Of a stretch of 64,000 bases of DNA, positions 45,424 through 54,955 are shown one piece after another (the stretch's first letter is position 1; each line of letters begins with the position of its first letter). The stretch is taken from contig CP004348.1 of the NCBI GenBank assembly GCA_000342265.1, forward strand, positions 1,612,001 to 1,676,000, given 5' to 3'. The stretch is from a beta proteobacterium CB. GTDB lineage: Bacteria; Pseudomonadota; Gammaproteobacteria; Burkholderiales; Burkholderiaceae. The translations under genes and the position numbers were made by a program. Under the pieces are notes generated by a model. It worked only from the letters and a program-made list of their open reading frames with translations. It made no database searches and was not told where the DNA came from.

Positions 45424-46291
45424 TTTTCAAAAACTCTGCGACGCTGGGATAGCGTAGCGGGGTTTTTAATTCTGCTAGTCGTGTATTTGTTACGCGCCGC
45501 GACTCCCGCATAAAAGACCACAGCATTGGGGATACGATTTTTTCTAACTGCTCAGCCGGCAATCTTGGTGGTCGCTCTAAACCAAAAGCATCCGCTACTT
45601 CATCAAAGTAATCACCCATCTTGGTTTCGCCGCCGTCACAGGCATTAATGACGCGCTGTGGTTTACCGTGATAAACAGCGGCGCAAACCAATCTCGCCAA
45701 ATCATCGCTTTGTATGTGGTTTGAGTAAGCGTCCTCGGCCCGATTTAAGGCGGGTGTACCGGCCTGTATGCGCTCCACTGGTAATCGGTCAGCAGCATAA
45801 ATGCCGGGCACTCGCAGAATGGTCAGAGCGACTCCATGAGCTGGAGCCCATAGACGTAGACAATTTTCTGCATCCACTCTTCGCTTGGCTCGCTCGCTTT
45901 GGGGGTTGACGGGGGTTACTTCACTCACTCTGCCACCCGCATGATCCCCGTAAACACCAGTAGTGCTCACATAAATCAGGCGCCCAACCGTATCGGAGCC
46001 TTGGGCTAAAATTCGTAGGAGGTTGCGAGTTCGGCAATCACGATGACCTGTATTTTGGGGTGGTGCTAAGTGGATCACAGTTTGCGCTAATCCACTTAAG
46101 CGCCACAAGCTATCGGGCTTATCCAGATCCCCCAAAACCGGAATCGCGCCAACTGCCCTCAACTCCTGAAAACGGGTTTTCTGGGTAGTTAAGGCATATA
46201 CGCGATGACTTCGAGCGAGCTGCTTGGCAACGCGGAGACCAATGTCACCACAGCCGACGATCAGGATTCGAGATTTACCAAAAGATTGCAT
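45404..46291 (-). CDS. NAD(P)-dependent SDR/epimerase-like protein
   Basis: The 295-residue protein has an N-terminal Rossmann motif ILIVGCGDIGLRVAKQL and the SDR-type sequence VSTTGVYGDHAGG (Ser and Tyr of the catalytic region, about residue 110). It resembles the YeeZ-like atypical extended SDRs, for which no substrate is established. It is divergent from the flavin reductase gene with 30 bp between start codons. Confidence 0.8.
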   Translation of the reverse strand: MQSFGKSRILIVGCGDIGLRVAKQLARSHRVYALTTQKTRFQELRAVGAIPVLGDLDKPDSLWRLSGLAQTVIHLAPPQNTGHRDCRTRNLLRILAQGSDTVGRLIYVSTTGVYGDHAGGRVSEVTPVNPQSERAKRRVDAENCLRLWAPAHGVALTILRVPGIYAADRLPVERIQAGTPALNRAEDAYSNHIQSDDLARLVCAAVYHGKPQRVINACDGGETKMGDYFDEVADAFGLERPPRLPAEQLEKIVSPMLWSFMRESRRVTNTRLAELKTPLRYPSVAEFLKTISKNP

Positions 46292-46321
46292 AGGTCACAT
46301 CGTAACGATTTATTGAAAGGA

Positions 46322-47368
46322 ATGAGAGTGTCTTACCAAGTCACGCTCAAGGCGAGCGGCAAACAATTTACCGTCCAGAAGGATGAAACCCTTCTAGAGG
46401 CAGCCTTTCAACAGGGCATCACCCTGCCCTATGGCTGCAAAAATGGCGCTTGCGGGTCTTGTAAGGGCAAGATTCTAGAGGGCCAAGTAGAGCATGGCCA
46501 ACATAGCGCTGCCGCTTTAAGTCCCGCTGACGAAGCTGCTGGTGGAACCTTATTTTGCTGCGCCTATCCCCAGTCGGACCTTCTCATTGAGGCTCGTGAA
46601 GTTCAAGGTGCGGGTGACATCGCCATCCGTAAAGTACCCTGTCGCGTGAATGCCATTACTAAACCCAGCACTGATGTGGTAATTCTCAAACTGCAATTGC
46701 CAGCTGCTGAGCGCTTTCAATTTCTGGCGGGGCAGTATTTAGAATTTCTGCTCAAAGATGGGCAGCGCCGCGCCTACTCGATTGCCAACCCCCCCGATCA
46801 AGAAGGCCCTCTGGAATTGCATATTCGTCACTTGCCAGGCGGACTCTTTACCGACTTTGTCTTTGGAGCAAAAGACCCCGCCTTAAAAGAAAAAGATATT
46901 TTGCGTTTTGAAGGTCCTTTGGGCAGCTTCTTCTTGAGAGAAGATTCCAAAAAACCCATCATCTTTGTTGCAGCAGGTACTGGCTTTGCGCCCATCAAAT
47001 CCATCATCGAACAAATGCAACTCAAAAAGATCCATCGCCCAATTTACCTGTATTGGGGTGGACGGCGCCCGAGCGACCTCTATCTGGATGCGCTCTGTCA
47101 GTCATGGGCAAGGGATATTCCAGACTTCAAATACATCCCCGTTATCTCGGATGCCCTCCCAGAGGATCAGTGGACTGGCCGTACAGGCTTTGTGCACCAA
47201 GCTGCGATAACTGACCATCCTGATATGAGTCTTTACCAGGTCTACGCCTGTGGCGCCCCTGTCATGGTCAATGCTGCCCGCCAGGACTTCGCATCTCAGT
47301 GCAGCCTGCCTGAAGAGGAATTCTTTGCAGACTCCTTTACCAGCGCTGCTGATCTCGCGACAAACTAG
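46322..47368 (+). CDS. Ferredoxin-fused NAD(P)H flavin reductase (CDP-6-deoxy-delta-3,4-glucoseen reductase-like)
   Basis: I start at the ATG at 46322, preceded by GAAAGGA. The 348-residue protein has a plant-type [2Fe-2S] domain (CKNGACGSCKGK, later FCCAYP, about residues 40-85), an FAD domain (RRAYSIANPP, about 150) and an NAD domain (FVAAGTGFAPIKSI, about 220). It passes electrons from NAD(P)H to a partner oxygenase or dehydratase. The family name comes from sugar biosynthesis; in Burkholderiales the partner is usually unknown. It could serve an unlinked oxygenase such as the Rieske enzyme at 23559. Confidence 0.88.
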   Translation: MRVSYQVTLKASGKQFTVQKDETLLEAAFQQGITLPYGCKNGACGSCKGKILEGQVEHGQHSAAALSPADEAAGGTLFCCAYPQSDLLIEAREVQGAGDIAIRKVPCRVNAITKPSTDVVILKLQLPAAERFQFLAGQYLEFLLKDGQRRAYSIANPPDQEGPLELHIRHLPGGLFTDFVFGAKDPALKEKDILRFEGPLGSFFLREDSKKPIIFVAAGTGFAPIKSIIEQMQLKKIHRPIYLYWGGRRPSDLYLDALCQSWARDIPDFKYIPVISDALPEDQWTGRTGFVHQAAITDHPDMSLYQVYACGAPVMVNAARQDFASQCSLPEEEFFADSFTSAADLATN

Positions 47369-47419
47369 CCCGCTAAGCGCGATAATAGATCCCTCAATTG
47401 ACCTCACTTTGCTCACGAC

Positions 47420-48613
47420 ATGAATAAGCCAGCCCAATCCGTAGATGCCCACTCAGTGATGTTTATTACACCGCGACCAGAAGTGATGATGGTTGAGGGC
47501 AAAGGCTCATGGCTCACCGATAACAATGGCAAGCGTTACTTGGACTTTTTGCAAGGTTGGGCCGTGAACTGTCTAGGTCATAGCAATCCAGGCATGATTG
47601 AAGCACTCAATACGCAAGCAAAGAAATTGATTAACCCGAGTCCAGCGTTCTATAACGAACCAATGATTCGCCTATCCAATCTGCTGACCGAGAACAGCTG
47701 CTTCAACAAAGTGTTTTTTGCTAACAGTGGGGCTGAAGCTAATGAGGGTGCCATCAAGCTGGCACGCAAATGGGGTCAACTGAATAAGTCAGGCGCCTTT
47801 GAGATTATTACTTTTGACCACAGCTTTCATGGTCGCACCTTAGCAACCATGAGCGCGTCTGGTAAGCCAGGCTGGGACACCATGTTTGCCCCACAAGTTC
47901 CTGGTTTTCCAAAAGCGGATTTGAATGACTTAGATTCCGTCAAAAAACTGGTGACTGATAAAACCGTTGCAGTCATGCTCGAGCCGGTTCAAGGCGAAGG
48001 TGGCGTGATCCCAACTACGAAAGAATTTATGCAAAGCCTGCGTAAATTCACCAAAGAAAATAATATTCTGCTCATAGTAGATGAAGTGCAAGCCGGCTGC
48101 GGTCGCACCGGAAAACTCTTCGCCTATCAACACTACGGCATCGAACCCGACATCATGACTCTGGGCAAAGGTATTGGTGGTGGTGTTCCCCTTGCAGCAC
48201 TAATGGCAACTGATGCAGTTGCTTGCTTCGTCCCAGGTGATCAAGGTGGTACCTATAACGGTAACCCATTGATGACTGCAGTAGGCGTCAGTGTGATCGA
48301 ACAACTATTAGCACCAGGCTTTCTAGAATCCGTTCGCGCCAAAGGTGAGTTACTCAGCAAAGAGCTGCTTGCGATCTCCGCAGAATTTAATTTAAATGGT
48401 GAACGTGGCGAAGGCTTGTTGCGCGCCCTCATGTTAAGTAGTGATATTGGTGGCAAGCTCGTTGAGCTCGCGCGCGATAGAGGCCCAGAGGGATTGTTGA
48501 TTAACTCACCAAGACCCAACCTCTTGCGCTTCATGCCAGCATTGAATGTATCTGATGATGAAATCCGTCAGATGTGCAATATTTTGAGAGAGTTACTCAA
48601 GCAAGTTGTCTAA
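47420..48613 (+). CDS. argD: Acetylornithine aminotransferase (class III PLP enzyme)
   Basis: The 397-residue class III aminotransferase has YLDFLQGWAVNCLGHSNP, ANSGAEANEGAIKLAR (about residue 95), DEVQAGCGRTGKLFAY (about 210) and LGKGIGGGVPLAAL with the PLP lysine (about 242). Transfer of the amino group in arginine synthesis is the likely role; succinyldiaminopimelate aminotransferase activity is also common in this family. It is followed by a strong terminator. Confidence 0.9.
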   Translation: MNKPAQSVDAHSVMFITPRPEVMMVEGKGSWLTDNNGKRYLDFLQGWAVNCLGHSNPGMIEALNTQAKKLINPSPAFYNEPMIRLSNLLTENSCFNKVFFANSGAEANEGAIKLARKWGQLNKSGAFEIITFDHSFHGRTLATMSASGKPGWDTMFAPQVPGFPKADLNDLDSVKKLVTDKTVAVMLEPVQGEGGVIPTTKEFMQSLRKFTKENNILLIVDEVQAGCGRTGKLFAYQHYGIEPDIMTLGKGIGGGVPLAALMATDAVACFVPGDQGGTYNGNPLMTAVGVSVIEQLLAPGFLESVRAKGELLSKELLAISAEFNLNGERGEGLLRALMLSSDIGGKLVELARDRGPEGLLINSPRPNLLRFMPALNVSDDEIRQMCNILRELLKQVV

Positions 48614-48633
48614 AAGCATCTAGATAGAATGCA

Positions 48634-48662
48634 ATAAAGGAGCCTTAGGCTCCTTTATGTTT
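48634..48662. terminator. Bidirectional terminator between argD and ispH
   Basis: ATAAAGGAGCC and GGCTCCTTTAT are a perfect 11-bp inverted repeat with a 3-nt loop, followed by GTTTT on the plus strand. It serves both converging genes. Confidence 0.8.
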
Positions 48663-48667
48663 TGTGG

Positions 48668-49621
48668 CTAGCCAACTAAATTCTTTGGCAGTGAGAACGT
48701 GATGTCTTCAACCACACCTTCAAGATTACGAATGCTACGCGGACCAAATTCTTGAATCCTCTCGACAATCGAGAGGGCCAAGCTTTCTGGGGCTGATGCA
48801 CCTGCAGTGAGGCCCACCCGTTTCTTACCAACAAACCATTCAGCCTGAAGTTGTTCTGGGGCATCCACCATGTAGGCGGGTACACCTAACTTTTCAGCTA
48901 ATTCACGCAAGCGATTCGAGTTCGAGCTTGCTTTGCTTCCCACCACAATAACAATTTCAACCTGAGGCGCCATAAATTTGACGGCATCTTGGCGATTCTG
49001 AGTGGCATAACAAATATCTTGTTTGCGAGGTTGAACAATATTTGGGAACTTTTGAGTCAATGCATCAACGATTTCTTTTGTCTCATCTACGGAGAGGGTG
49101 GTTTGCGTTACAAACGCCATTTTTTCATGCTCGCTAAAAGGCAGCTGAGCAACATCCGCTACTTTTTCAATCAGATGAACACCCTCTTCCACCTGCCCCA
49201 TCGTGCCCTCAACTTCTGGATGTCCGGCATGACCAATCATCAAGACAGTAAACCCATCCTTACACATCTTGACAACCTCAAGATGAACCTTTGTGACCAA
49301 AGGACAGGTAGCGTCATACACCTGCAGTCCTCGCATCTCAGCATCTTGGCGAACCTCTTGAGAGACACCGTGAGCACTAAACACCACGATGCCGCCTTTA
49401 GGAACTTCATGCAACTCATCGACAAATACGGCGCCTTTTTCACGCAGGCCGTTGACGACGTAAGCATTGTGAACAATTTCATGACGCACATAAATTGGTG
49501 CGCCAAAACGGGTCAAGGCCTCATTCACAATATTGATCGCACGATCTACGCCTGCGCAAAAACCGCGAGGCTGCGCCATCAAAATTTCTCCAGTGTCTTG
49601 CGCGCTAGATGGATTGCTCAT
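48668..49621 (-). CDS. ispH: 4-hydroxy-3-methylbut-2-enyl diphosphate reductase
   Basis: The 317-residue iron-sulfur enzyme has the three cluster cysteines in [24 protein letters not shown] and [10 protein letters not shown], plus [11 protein letters not shown]. It performs the last step of the MEP pathway, giving isopentenyl and dimethylallyl diphosphate, and so works with dxs and ispA elsewhere in the window. It follows the FKBP-type isomerase gene by 3 bp, as in the common fkpB-ispH linkage. Confidence 0.97.
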   Translation of the reverse strand: MSNPSSAQDTGEILMAQPRGFCAGVDRAINIVNEALTRFGAPIYVRHEIVHNAYVVNGLREKGAVFVDELHEVPKGGIVVFSAHGVSQEVRQDAEMRGLQVYDATCPLVTKVHLEVVKMCKDGFTVLMIGHAGHPEVEGTMGQVEEGVHLIEKVADVAQLPFSEHEKMAFVTQTTLSVDETKEIVDALTQKFPNIVQPRKQDICYATQNRQDAVKFMAPQVEIVIVVGSKASSNSNRLRELAEKLGVPAYMVDAPEQLQAEWFVGKKRVGLTAGASAPESLALSIVERIQEFGPRSIRNLEGVVEDITFSLPKNLVG

Positions 49622-49624
49622 GAG

Positions 49625-50071
49625 TTACAGAATCGCAACGATTTCAGCTTCGAAGGTAACGGGCCTTCCAGCAAGCGGGTGGTTGAAATCAAACCACGCA
49701 CCCTCCTCGTTAATGGATTGCAATACACCAGCATATTGCGCACCACCAGGAGCATTAAATTCAATTACGTCACCAGGATTAAATTCCACATCATCATCGC
49801 GACCCTCTTTGAGCGCGCCCAAAGAAACCCACTGAATCAATTCTTCCTTGCGCTCGCCAAAACTTTCTTCCGGCGGCAATAAAGCGCTTTTCTTTTCACC
49901 CACAGCCAATCCGATCAACACCTTTTCAAAACAAGGCGCAAATTGACCCGAACCCATCAGCACCGTCGCAGGACGATCGATAAAAGTATTGATGTAATCA
50001 TCCCCGCTAGGCAAAGTCAGCCGGTAGTTGAGAGTCAGGAAGGAGTTGGGCAAAACCGTAAGCTTAGTCAT
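49625..50071 (-). CDS. fkpB: FKBP-type peptidyl-prolyl isomerase (FkpB/SlpA-like)
   Basis: I start at the ATG at 50071 (MTKLTVLPNSFL). The 148-residue protein has the SlyD/FkpB pattern: a short FKBP core (TVLMGSGQFAPCFEKVLIGLAVGEK) and an inserted flap domain (FNPGDVIEFNAPGG and the segment after it), with DFNHPLAGRPVTFEAEIV at the end. It is a cytoplasmic folding helper. Its 5' region faces the divergent radC gene. Confidence 0.92.
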   Translation of the reverse strand: MTKLTVLPNSFLTLNYRLTLPSGDDYINTFIDRPATVLMGSGQFAPCFEKVLIGLAVGEKKSALLPPEESFGERKEELIQWVSLGALKEGRDDDVEFNPGDVIEFNAPGGAQYAGVLQSINEEGAWFDFNHPLAGRPVTFEAEIVAIL

Positions 50072-50101
50072 AAGGTAATTGTATCTAGGCCTGACCGCAG
50101 C

Positions 50102-50797
50102 GTGCACTCACCGATTACAGAGTGGCCAAAAATGGAGCAGCCTCGCGAGAAACTGCGCGCCCTTGGAGCCTGCGCCTTGAGTGATGCCGAATTACTTGCG
50201 ATCTTTCTACGCGTTGGGGTCAAAGGCAAAACTGCTGTGGATTTAGCCGGGGATCTTCTTCACCATTTTGGCAATTTGCCTCGCCTACTGTCCTGCACAC
50301 CAGAGGAATTAACCCAGATTCACGGTATGGGTATTTCCAAGTGGTCACAAATTCAGGCGGCATATGAGCTTGTCAAGCGTAGTCTTGAGGAGACCCTCTC
50401 CCAGGAATCGGTATTCTCATCGCCAGGGTATGTCAGGGAGTTCTTGCAAGCCCGATTTGGCCGTCTGCCACACGAAGTCTTCCTCTGCCTATACCTTGAC
50501 TCTCGCCTACACCTGATTGAGTGCCAGGAACTCTTTAGAGGCTCCCTAACCCACACCGCGGTCTACCCCAGAGAAATCCTCAAGGAAGCCCTTGCAAGGA
50601 ACGCTAGCGCCCTCATCGTGGCCCATAACCACCCCAGTGGTAACCCACTACCCAGCCTTGCTGACCAGGAATTAACCAAAACGCTGTCAAAGGCCTTGCA
50701 ATTGGTGGATATTCCGCTCTTAGATCACTGCATAGTCAGTGACAGCGGATTTTTCTCATTTTCAGATGCAGGCCTTATGAAAAATGACCATAAATAG
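50102..50797 (+). CDS. radC: RadC-family JAB1/MPN domain protein
   Basis: The reading frame extends far upstream across fkpB, so I place the start at the GTG at 50102 because the protein then begins VHSPITEWPKMEQPREKL, the usual RadC opening. The start is uncertain. The 231-residue product has a helix-hairpin-helix part (LTQIHGMGISKWSQIQAAYEL) and a metal-dependent JAB domain with HNHPSGNPLPSLAD (about residue 180). Despite the name, its role in DNA repair is unproven. Confidence 0.88.
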   Translation: MHSPITEWPKMEQPREKLRALGACALSDAELLAIFLRVGVKGKTAVDLAGDLLHHFGNLPRLLSCTPEELTQIHGMGISKWSQIQAAYELVKRSLEETLSQESVFSSPGYVREFLQARFGRLPHEVFLCLYLDSRLHLIECQELFRGSLTHTAVYPREILKEALARNASALIVAHNHPSGNPLPSLADQELTKTLSKALQLVDIPLLDHCIVSDSGFFSFSDAGLMKNDHK

Positions 50798-50901
50798 AAG
50801 TGATCACTAACTTAATAGGAGATTTTGACCAATATTCGAGCATGGATTGCAACATCCTCAAAACTAAAGCCAATTAGGGGTAGATCAAAGTGCTCGGAGA
50901 C

Positions 50902-50910
50902 TGATACAAT
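50902..50910 (+). promoter_or_regulatory. Extended -10 promoter of rpmB-rpmG
   Basis: TGATACAAT combines a TGn extension with a good -10 hexamer about 32 bp before the rpmB start. GGAG lies before the ATG. Confidence 0.6.
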
Positions 50911-50941
50911 CTTCTTTTTTCGCAATTAATGGAGTTATGTC

Positions 50942-51175
50942 ATGGCAAAAGTTTGCCAAGTCACTGGGAAGAAGCCGATGGTTGGCAACAATGTATCCCA
51001 TGCAAACAATAAAACGAAGCGTCGCTTTTTGCCGAATTTGCAAAATCGTCGTTTCTGGGTTGAATCTGAAAACCGTTGGATTAGCTTGCGCTTAACCAAT
51101 GCTGGTTTGCGCGTTATCGACAAAAACGGCATCGATGCTGTGTTGTCTGATCTTCGTGCACGTGGCGAAATTTAA
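50942..51175 (+). CDS. rpmB: 50S ribosomal protein L28
   Basis: The 77-residue basic protein ([23 protein letters not shown]) has the standard length and the L28 opening. It is a late-assembling large-subunit protein. It is cotranscribed with rpmG 11 bp downstream, the usual pairing. Confidence 0.97.
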   Translation: MAKVCQVTGKKPMVGNNVSHANNKTKRRFLPNLQNRRFWVESENRWISLRLTNAGLRVIDKNGIDAVLSDLRARGEI

Positions 51176-51186
51176 GGAGCGCAGAA

Positions 51187-51354
51187 ATGGCTAAAGGCGG
51201 CAGAGAAAAAATCAAATTAGAGTCATCAGCAGGTACTGGTCACTTCTATACAACTTCAAAAAACAAGCGTACGAAGCCTGAAAAAATGGAGATCATGAAA
51301 TTCGATCCAACCATTCGCAAGCACGTTGCTTATAAAGAAACAAAGCTGAAGTAA
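51187..51354 (+). CDS. rpmG: 50S ribosomal protein L33
   Basis: This 55-codon gene is found by reading after rpmB: it begins ATGGCTAAAGGCGGC after a GGAG site and ends TAA at 51352-51354. The product ([19 protein letters not shown], ending in a Lys-rich tail) is L33 of the zinc-free type, as it lacks the CxxC pairs. It is followed by a strong terminator. Confidence 0.95.
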   Translation: MAKGGREKIKLESSAGTGHFYTTSKNKRTKPEKMEIMKFDPTIRKHVAYKETKLK

Positions 51355-51385
51355 TTTATCGATTCGATATTTATTTGCAGCAAAT

Positions 51386-51416
51386 AAAAAACCCGCTACA
51401 TCAGCGGGTTTTTTAT
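51386..51416 (+). terminator. Terminator of rpmB-rpmG
   Basis: ACCCGCT (51391-51397) and AGCGGGT (51403-51409) form the stem, extended by A/T pairs on both sides, followed by TTTTTATT. The A-run upstream may also let it work for the desaturase gene on the other strand. Confidence 0.85.
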
Positions 51417-51455
51417 TGCCTTGATTTTCACCAAGATCAAAACTGAACTCCTCTC

Positions 51456-52649
51456 TTAAGCGTAACGACGCAGTCTCAAAGAGAAGTCACGCAGGCTCGA
51501 TAAACCACTCTCTTCAGCGCGCTGACACCAAGTGTGCAATTGAGATACCAGTTGATCGCCTGTGGCATTAGAGCGACTCCAAATCGCCTGCAAATCACGA
51601 CGCATCTCAATCATCTTTCGGAGCTGCGCATTACTTGCCATCAACTCTTCTAACTTGATTTTCTCTTCTGCCGTCAAACGAGATTCATCTTTACCCAACC
51701 AAGTACGCGCATCCTTAAGATGAGCAGCCAACACTTGCATATGCTGAACTTCATTACTGAAGAAAGCGCTCAGAGTCTTACTGTAGCGGGCCATGATTTC
51801 ATAACGGTTTGCAATGATGGCTTCGAGCGTGCCTTGATCGGCGGGACGTAAATCACTCAGCACTGGCTTAGGAGAAGTCTTCTTCACTTTAGCTAAGCCT
51901 ACTGCACTCATCATCTGAATGTACATCCAACCAATATCAAACTCATACCACTTACTAGAGAGCTTGGCGCTAGTAGCAAAGGTGTGATGGTTGTTATGTA
52001 ACTCCTCGCCACCAATCAAAATACCCCAAGGGAAAATATTTCTTGAGGCATCCTCGCAGTCGTAATTACGATAGCCCCAATAGTGACCAATGCCATTAAT
52101 AATTCCAGCAGCAGTGATTGGGATCCACAACATTTGCACTGCCCACACGGTTAAACCAATTGCACCAAATAAAGCGACGTCGATGATCAACATCAAGGCC
52201 ACGCCTTGCCATGAGAACTTGGAGTAGATGTTGTGCTCAAGCCAATCATCTGGCGTGCCGTGACCAAACTTCTCCAAAGTCTCTTGATTGTGTGACTCTT
52301 GTTTGTACAACTCAGCGCCACGTGACAGCACGGTGTTGATGCCTAGAACTTGCGGACTATGCGGATCATCCGCAGTCTCGCACTTGGCATGGTGTTTGCG
52401 ATGAATTGCCGCCCATTCTTTAGTCACCATCCCGGTGGTTAGCCATAGCCAAAACCGGAAGAAGTGAGACATGATTGGATGTAGATCTAAGGCACGGTGC
52501 GCTTGGCAACGATGCAAGAAAATGGTCACACTGGCAATCGTGATGTGAGTAGCCACCAAAGTAAAAACGAGGATCTGCCACCACGCCCAATTTAAATAAC
52601 CATGGGAAAGCCAATTAAGGAATAAATCAAAACCAGAAGCTGTGTTCAA
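51456..52649 (-). CDS. Membrane fatty-acid (acyl-CoA type) desaturase
   Basis: The start appears to be a TTG at 52649, as no ATG is near. The 397-residue di-iron protein has the three His boxes HRCQAH, HRKHHAKCE and EELHNNHH and four to six membrane helices, matching delta-9-type desaturases that put double bonds in acyl chains for membrane fluidity. The last 130 or so residues (from about 270) are soluble, helical and charged, and go beyond the usual catalytic domain. Confidence 0.88.
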   Translation of the reverse strand: MNTASGFDLFLNWLSHGYLNWAWWQILVFTLVATHITIASVTIFLHRCQAHRALDLHPIMSHFFRFWLWLTTGMVTKEWAAIHRKHHAKCETADDPHSPQVLGINTVLSRGAELYKQESHNQETLEKFGHGTPDDWLEHNIYSKFSWQGVALMLIIDVALFGAIGLTVWAVQMLWIPITAAGIINGIGHYWGYRNYDCEDASRNIFPWGILIGGEELHNNHHTFATSAKLSSKWYEFDIGWMYIQMMSAVGLAKVKKTSPKPVLSDLRPADQGTLEAIIANRYEIMARYSKTLSAFFSNEVQHMQVLAAHLKDARTWLGKDESRLTAEEKIKLEELMASNAQLRKMIEMRRDLQAIWSRSNATGDQLVSQLHTWCQRAEESGLSSLRDFSLRLRRYA

Positions 52650-52676
52650 AGGGTATCCCTAAGGAGGTCTAAACCC

Positions 52677-54278
52677 TTATTTTAGTTCTTTAGGAGCCTT
52701 CTTGGTTTTGACCTTAGTCTCTTTTTCCCCATCTTTTGCTTCGGCCTGGTCACTCTTTTCTACTGGAGCGGCCGCCTTCTTCTGGAAAACAGCCCCAAAG
52801 AAGCCATCCGTACCGTGAATATGAGGCCAAAGCTGCCACCAAGGATTGTCAGGACTACATCCCATAGGAATTTTATCCTTTGGAAACAATGGCTTAAGAA
52901 CCTCAGCCGCTGGAACAACCTCAAAATTAGGGTGCTTTGCCAAGAAGTCTTCTGCAATTTGCTGGTTTTCTTGGGGCAAAAGACTGCAGGTGGCATAAAC
53001 CAAGCGGCCACCCGGCTTGAGTAAGCGACTTGCAGAGGCCAAAATATTCATCTGCTTTTGATTGAGCTCCAGCACACCCTCAGGGGTCTGACGCCATTTG
53101 AGATCTGGATTGCGGCGCAAAGTACCCATACCACTACAAGGGGCGTCTACCAACACGCGGTCAATCTTGCCGGCCAAACGTTTGATCTTGGTGTCATTCT
53201 CGCTATCAATCCAGACAGGATGGACGTTAGAAAGGCCGCTACGGGCCTGACGTGGCTTTAAATTAGCCAAGCGGCGCTCAGATGTATCCAGGGCATATAA
53301 ACGCCCTGTGGAGCGCATGATTGCACCGATTGCCAAAGTTTTACCGCCTGCACCTGCACAAAAGTCCACCACCATCTCACCACGTTTAGGGGCGAGCAAA
53401 TAGGCTAGCAACTGACTACCTTCATCTTGCACTTCGAACATTCCCGCTTTAAAGCCAACGGTATTCTGTAAGGCAGGCTTACCCATGATGCGAACACCAT
53501 CAGGTGCATATGGAGTTGGAATGGCTTGATAGCGACCGCCTAAGGCATTCATCTCGGCAAGTAATTGCTCACGAGTTGTCTTCATGGTGTTCGCACGCAA
53601 ATCCAAAAGAGCTGGATGCATTAATGATTTGGCCAGTGCTTCACGCGATTCTTCGCCAGGATACTTTCCGAAAGCTTCCCACAACCATTCCGGCAAATTA
53701 TTGCGAACCAAAGGATTGAGCGCTGATGGATCAACTGTCGCAAAACGTTGCAACCATTCATACTCACCCGTCTTCAGCACGTGAGCTAAATCAGCAATCG
53801 CACTCTCAGCACGGTTAGCGGAACCCAGACCACCTTCAGACAGGGCGGACAGCAAACCCAATAGGGCTAAGCGTCTAGCCTGTGAACCCTCGCCGCTTGA
53901 AGCAAATTGTGAGAATTCATTTTTACGACGCAGGATTGCAAAAGCACTCTCCGCAATTAAGGCGCGATCACGATTACCCAACTGCGGCTCGGAGCGGAAA
54001 TACCGACTCACAACACGATCGGCAGGTTGCTCGAAATTGAGCAACTCTGGAAGTAAACGCTCTAAATGAATCGCATGCTGAGGCAAAGCCTTGGCATTCG
54101 AAAAGTTTTTCTGACCTTCGGGCGCAATGATGTTGCCACTCGCATTACGACGCTCTGGGCGACGCAATGGATCTTTAGATTTAGCGGCGTAACTTTTTTG
54201 TGGGCCTAAGCGTGATCCAGATCTTGATCCGGATTTACTGCCAGCGCTGGCTCCGCGGGATGAACGTTCTTTACTCAT
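52677..54278 (-). CDS. RsmB/NOP-type rRNA cytosine methyltransferase
   Basis: The 533-residue protein has a basic, Ser/Gly/Arg-rich N-terminal tail, an N-terminal RNA-binding part, and an SAM-dependent methyltransferase core with VDFCAGAGGKTLAIGA (about residue 305), DAPCSGMGTLRRNPDLKW (about 380) and ATCSLLPQENQ with the two cysteines used in m5C catalysis. A Lys-rich tail closes it. It is probably a 16S rRNA m5C methyltransferase like RsmB. Its ATG overlaps the purN stop. Confidence 0.88.
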   Translation of the reverse strand: MSKERSSRGASAGSKSGSRSGSRLGPQKSYAAKSKDPLRRPERRNASGNIIAPEGQKNFSNAKALPQHAIHLERLLPELLNFEQPADRVVSRYFRSEPQLGNRDRALIAESAFAILRRKNEFSQFASSGEGSQARRLALLGLLSALSEGGLGSANRAESAIADLAHVLKTGEYEWLQRFATVDPSALNPLVRNNLPEWLWEAFGKYPGEESREALAKSLMHPALLDLRANTMKTTREQLLAEMNALGGRYQAIPTPYAPDGVRIMGKPALQNTVGFKAGMFEVQDEGSQLLAYLLAPKRGEMVVDFCAGAGGKTLAIGAIMRSTGRLYALDTSERRLANLKPRQARSGLSNVHPVWIDSENDTKIKRLAGKIDRVLVDAPCSGMGTLRRNPDLKWRQTPEGVLELNQKQMNILASASRLLKPGGRLVYATCSLLPQENQQIAEDFLAKHPNFEVVPAAEVLKPLFPKDKIPMGCSPDNPWWQLWPHIHGTDGFFGAVFQKKAAAPVEKSDQAEAKDGEKETKVKTKKAPKELK

Positions 54279-54904
54279 AATTTAATTAATTGCGACTCCG
54301 GTGGTTGAACCTGAACTTGATTACCTTCTATTCGCAATCGTCCATCAAGGAACCATTTTACGGCCCGCGGGTAAATTTGATGCTCAGCAGCTAAAACGCG
54401 CGCCGCCAAACTATCCACATCATCGCCCGGAAGCACTGGAACCGAGGCTTGGCAGATGATGGGGCCTTCGTCTACACCCTCAGTAACAAAATGCACACTA
54501 GCGCCATGTTCAGCTACGCCCGCCTCCAAAGCCCGCTCATGGGTATGCAAACCCGGGAAGGCTGGCAGTAAAGCAGGGTGAATATTAATCAGGCGACCCT
54601 CAAAATGACGGATAAAGCCAGGGGTCAGAATCCTCATAAAACCAGCTAGAACCACTAAATCCGCCCCCAATTCATCGATTTTTGCGATCAGGGCAGCATC
54701 AAAGGACTCGCGTGTAGCGTGTTCTTTATGCTCAATAGCAAAGGCTGGAATGCCCTGGGAGCGAGCAAAATCAAGGCCCTTAGCCGCAGAGTGATTAGCA
54801 ATCACCCCCGCAAAAGTGACTGGCCAGTGCTCTTTTTGGGCTGTTTTGACGATGGCCTCGAAATTGGATCCGCGGCCTGAGATTAAGGTGACGATAGATG
54901 GCAT
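54275..54904 (-). CDS. purN: Phosphoribosylglycinamide formyltransferase
   Basis: I take the ATG at 54904 over the GTG two codons upstream. The 209-residue protein has VTLISGRGSNFEAIVK, LVVLAGFMRILTPGF and NIHPALLPAFPGLHTHERAL, with the catalytic Asn and His. It transfers a formyl group from formyl-tetrahydrofolate in purine synthesis. It overlaps rsmB-like by 4 bp and is divergent from ribF. Confidence 0.95.
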   Translation of the reverse strand: MPSIVTLISGRGSNFEAIVKTAQKEHWPVTFAGVIANHSAAKGLDFARSQGIPAFAIEHKEHATRESFDAALIAKIDELGADLVVLAGFMRILTPGFIRHFEGRLINIHPALLPAFPGLHTHERALEAGVAEHGASVHFVTEGVDEGPIICQASVPVLPGDDVDSLAARVLAAEHQIYPRAVKWFLDGRLRIEGNQVQVQPPESQLIKL

Positions 54905-54910
54905 GCCCAC

Positions 54911-54919
54911 AATATAATT
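54911..54919. promoter_or_regulatory. AT-rich divergent -10 element between purN and ribF
   Basis: AATATAATT reads TATAAT on the plus strand (54913-54918, for ribF) and TATATT on the minus strand (for purN). The purN start codon is only 7 bp away. -35 elements are weak. Confidence 0.4.
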
Positions 54920-54955
54920 GATGGTTACCCCGAAAGCGACCCTGAAAGCGATTTA

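Noticed and set aside
48989-49882. 297-codon plus-strand frame opposite ispH and fkpB
   Set aside because: It is a shadow of two conserved genes on the other strand and crosses their junction; its translation has no family features.
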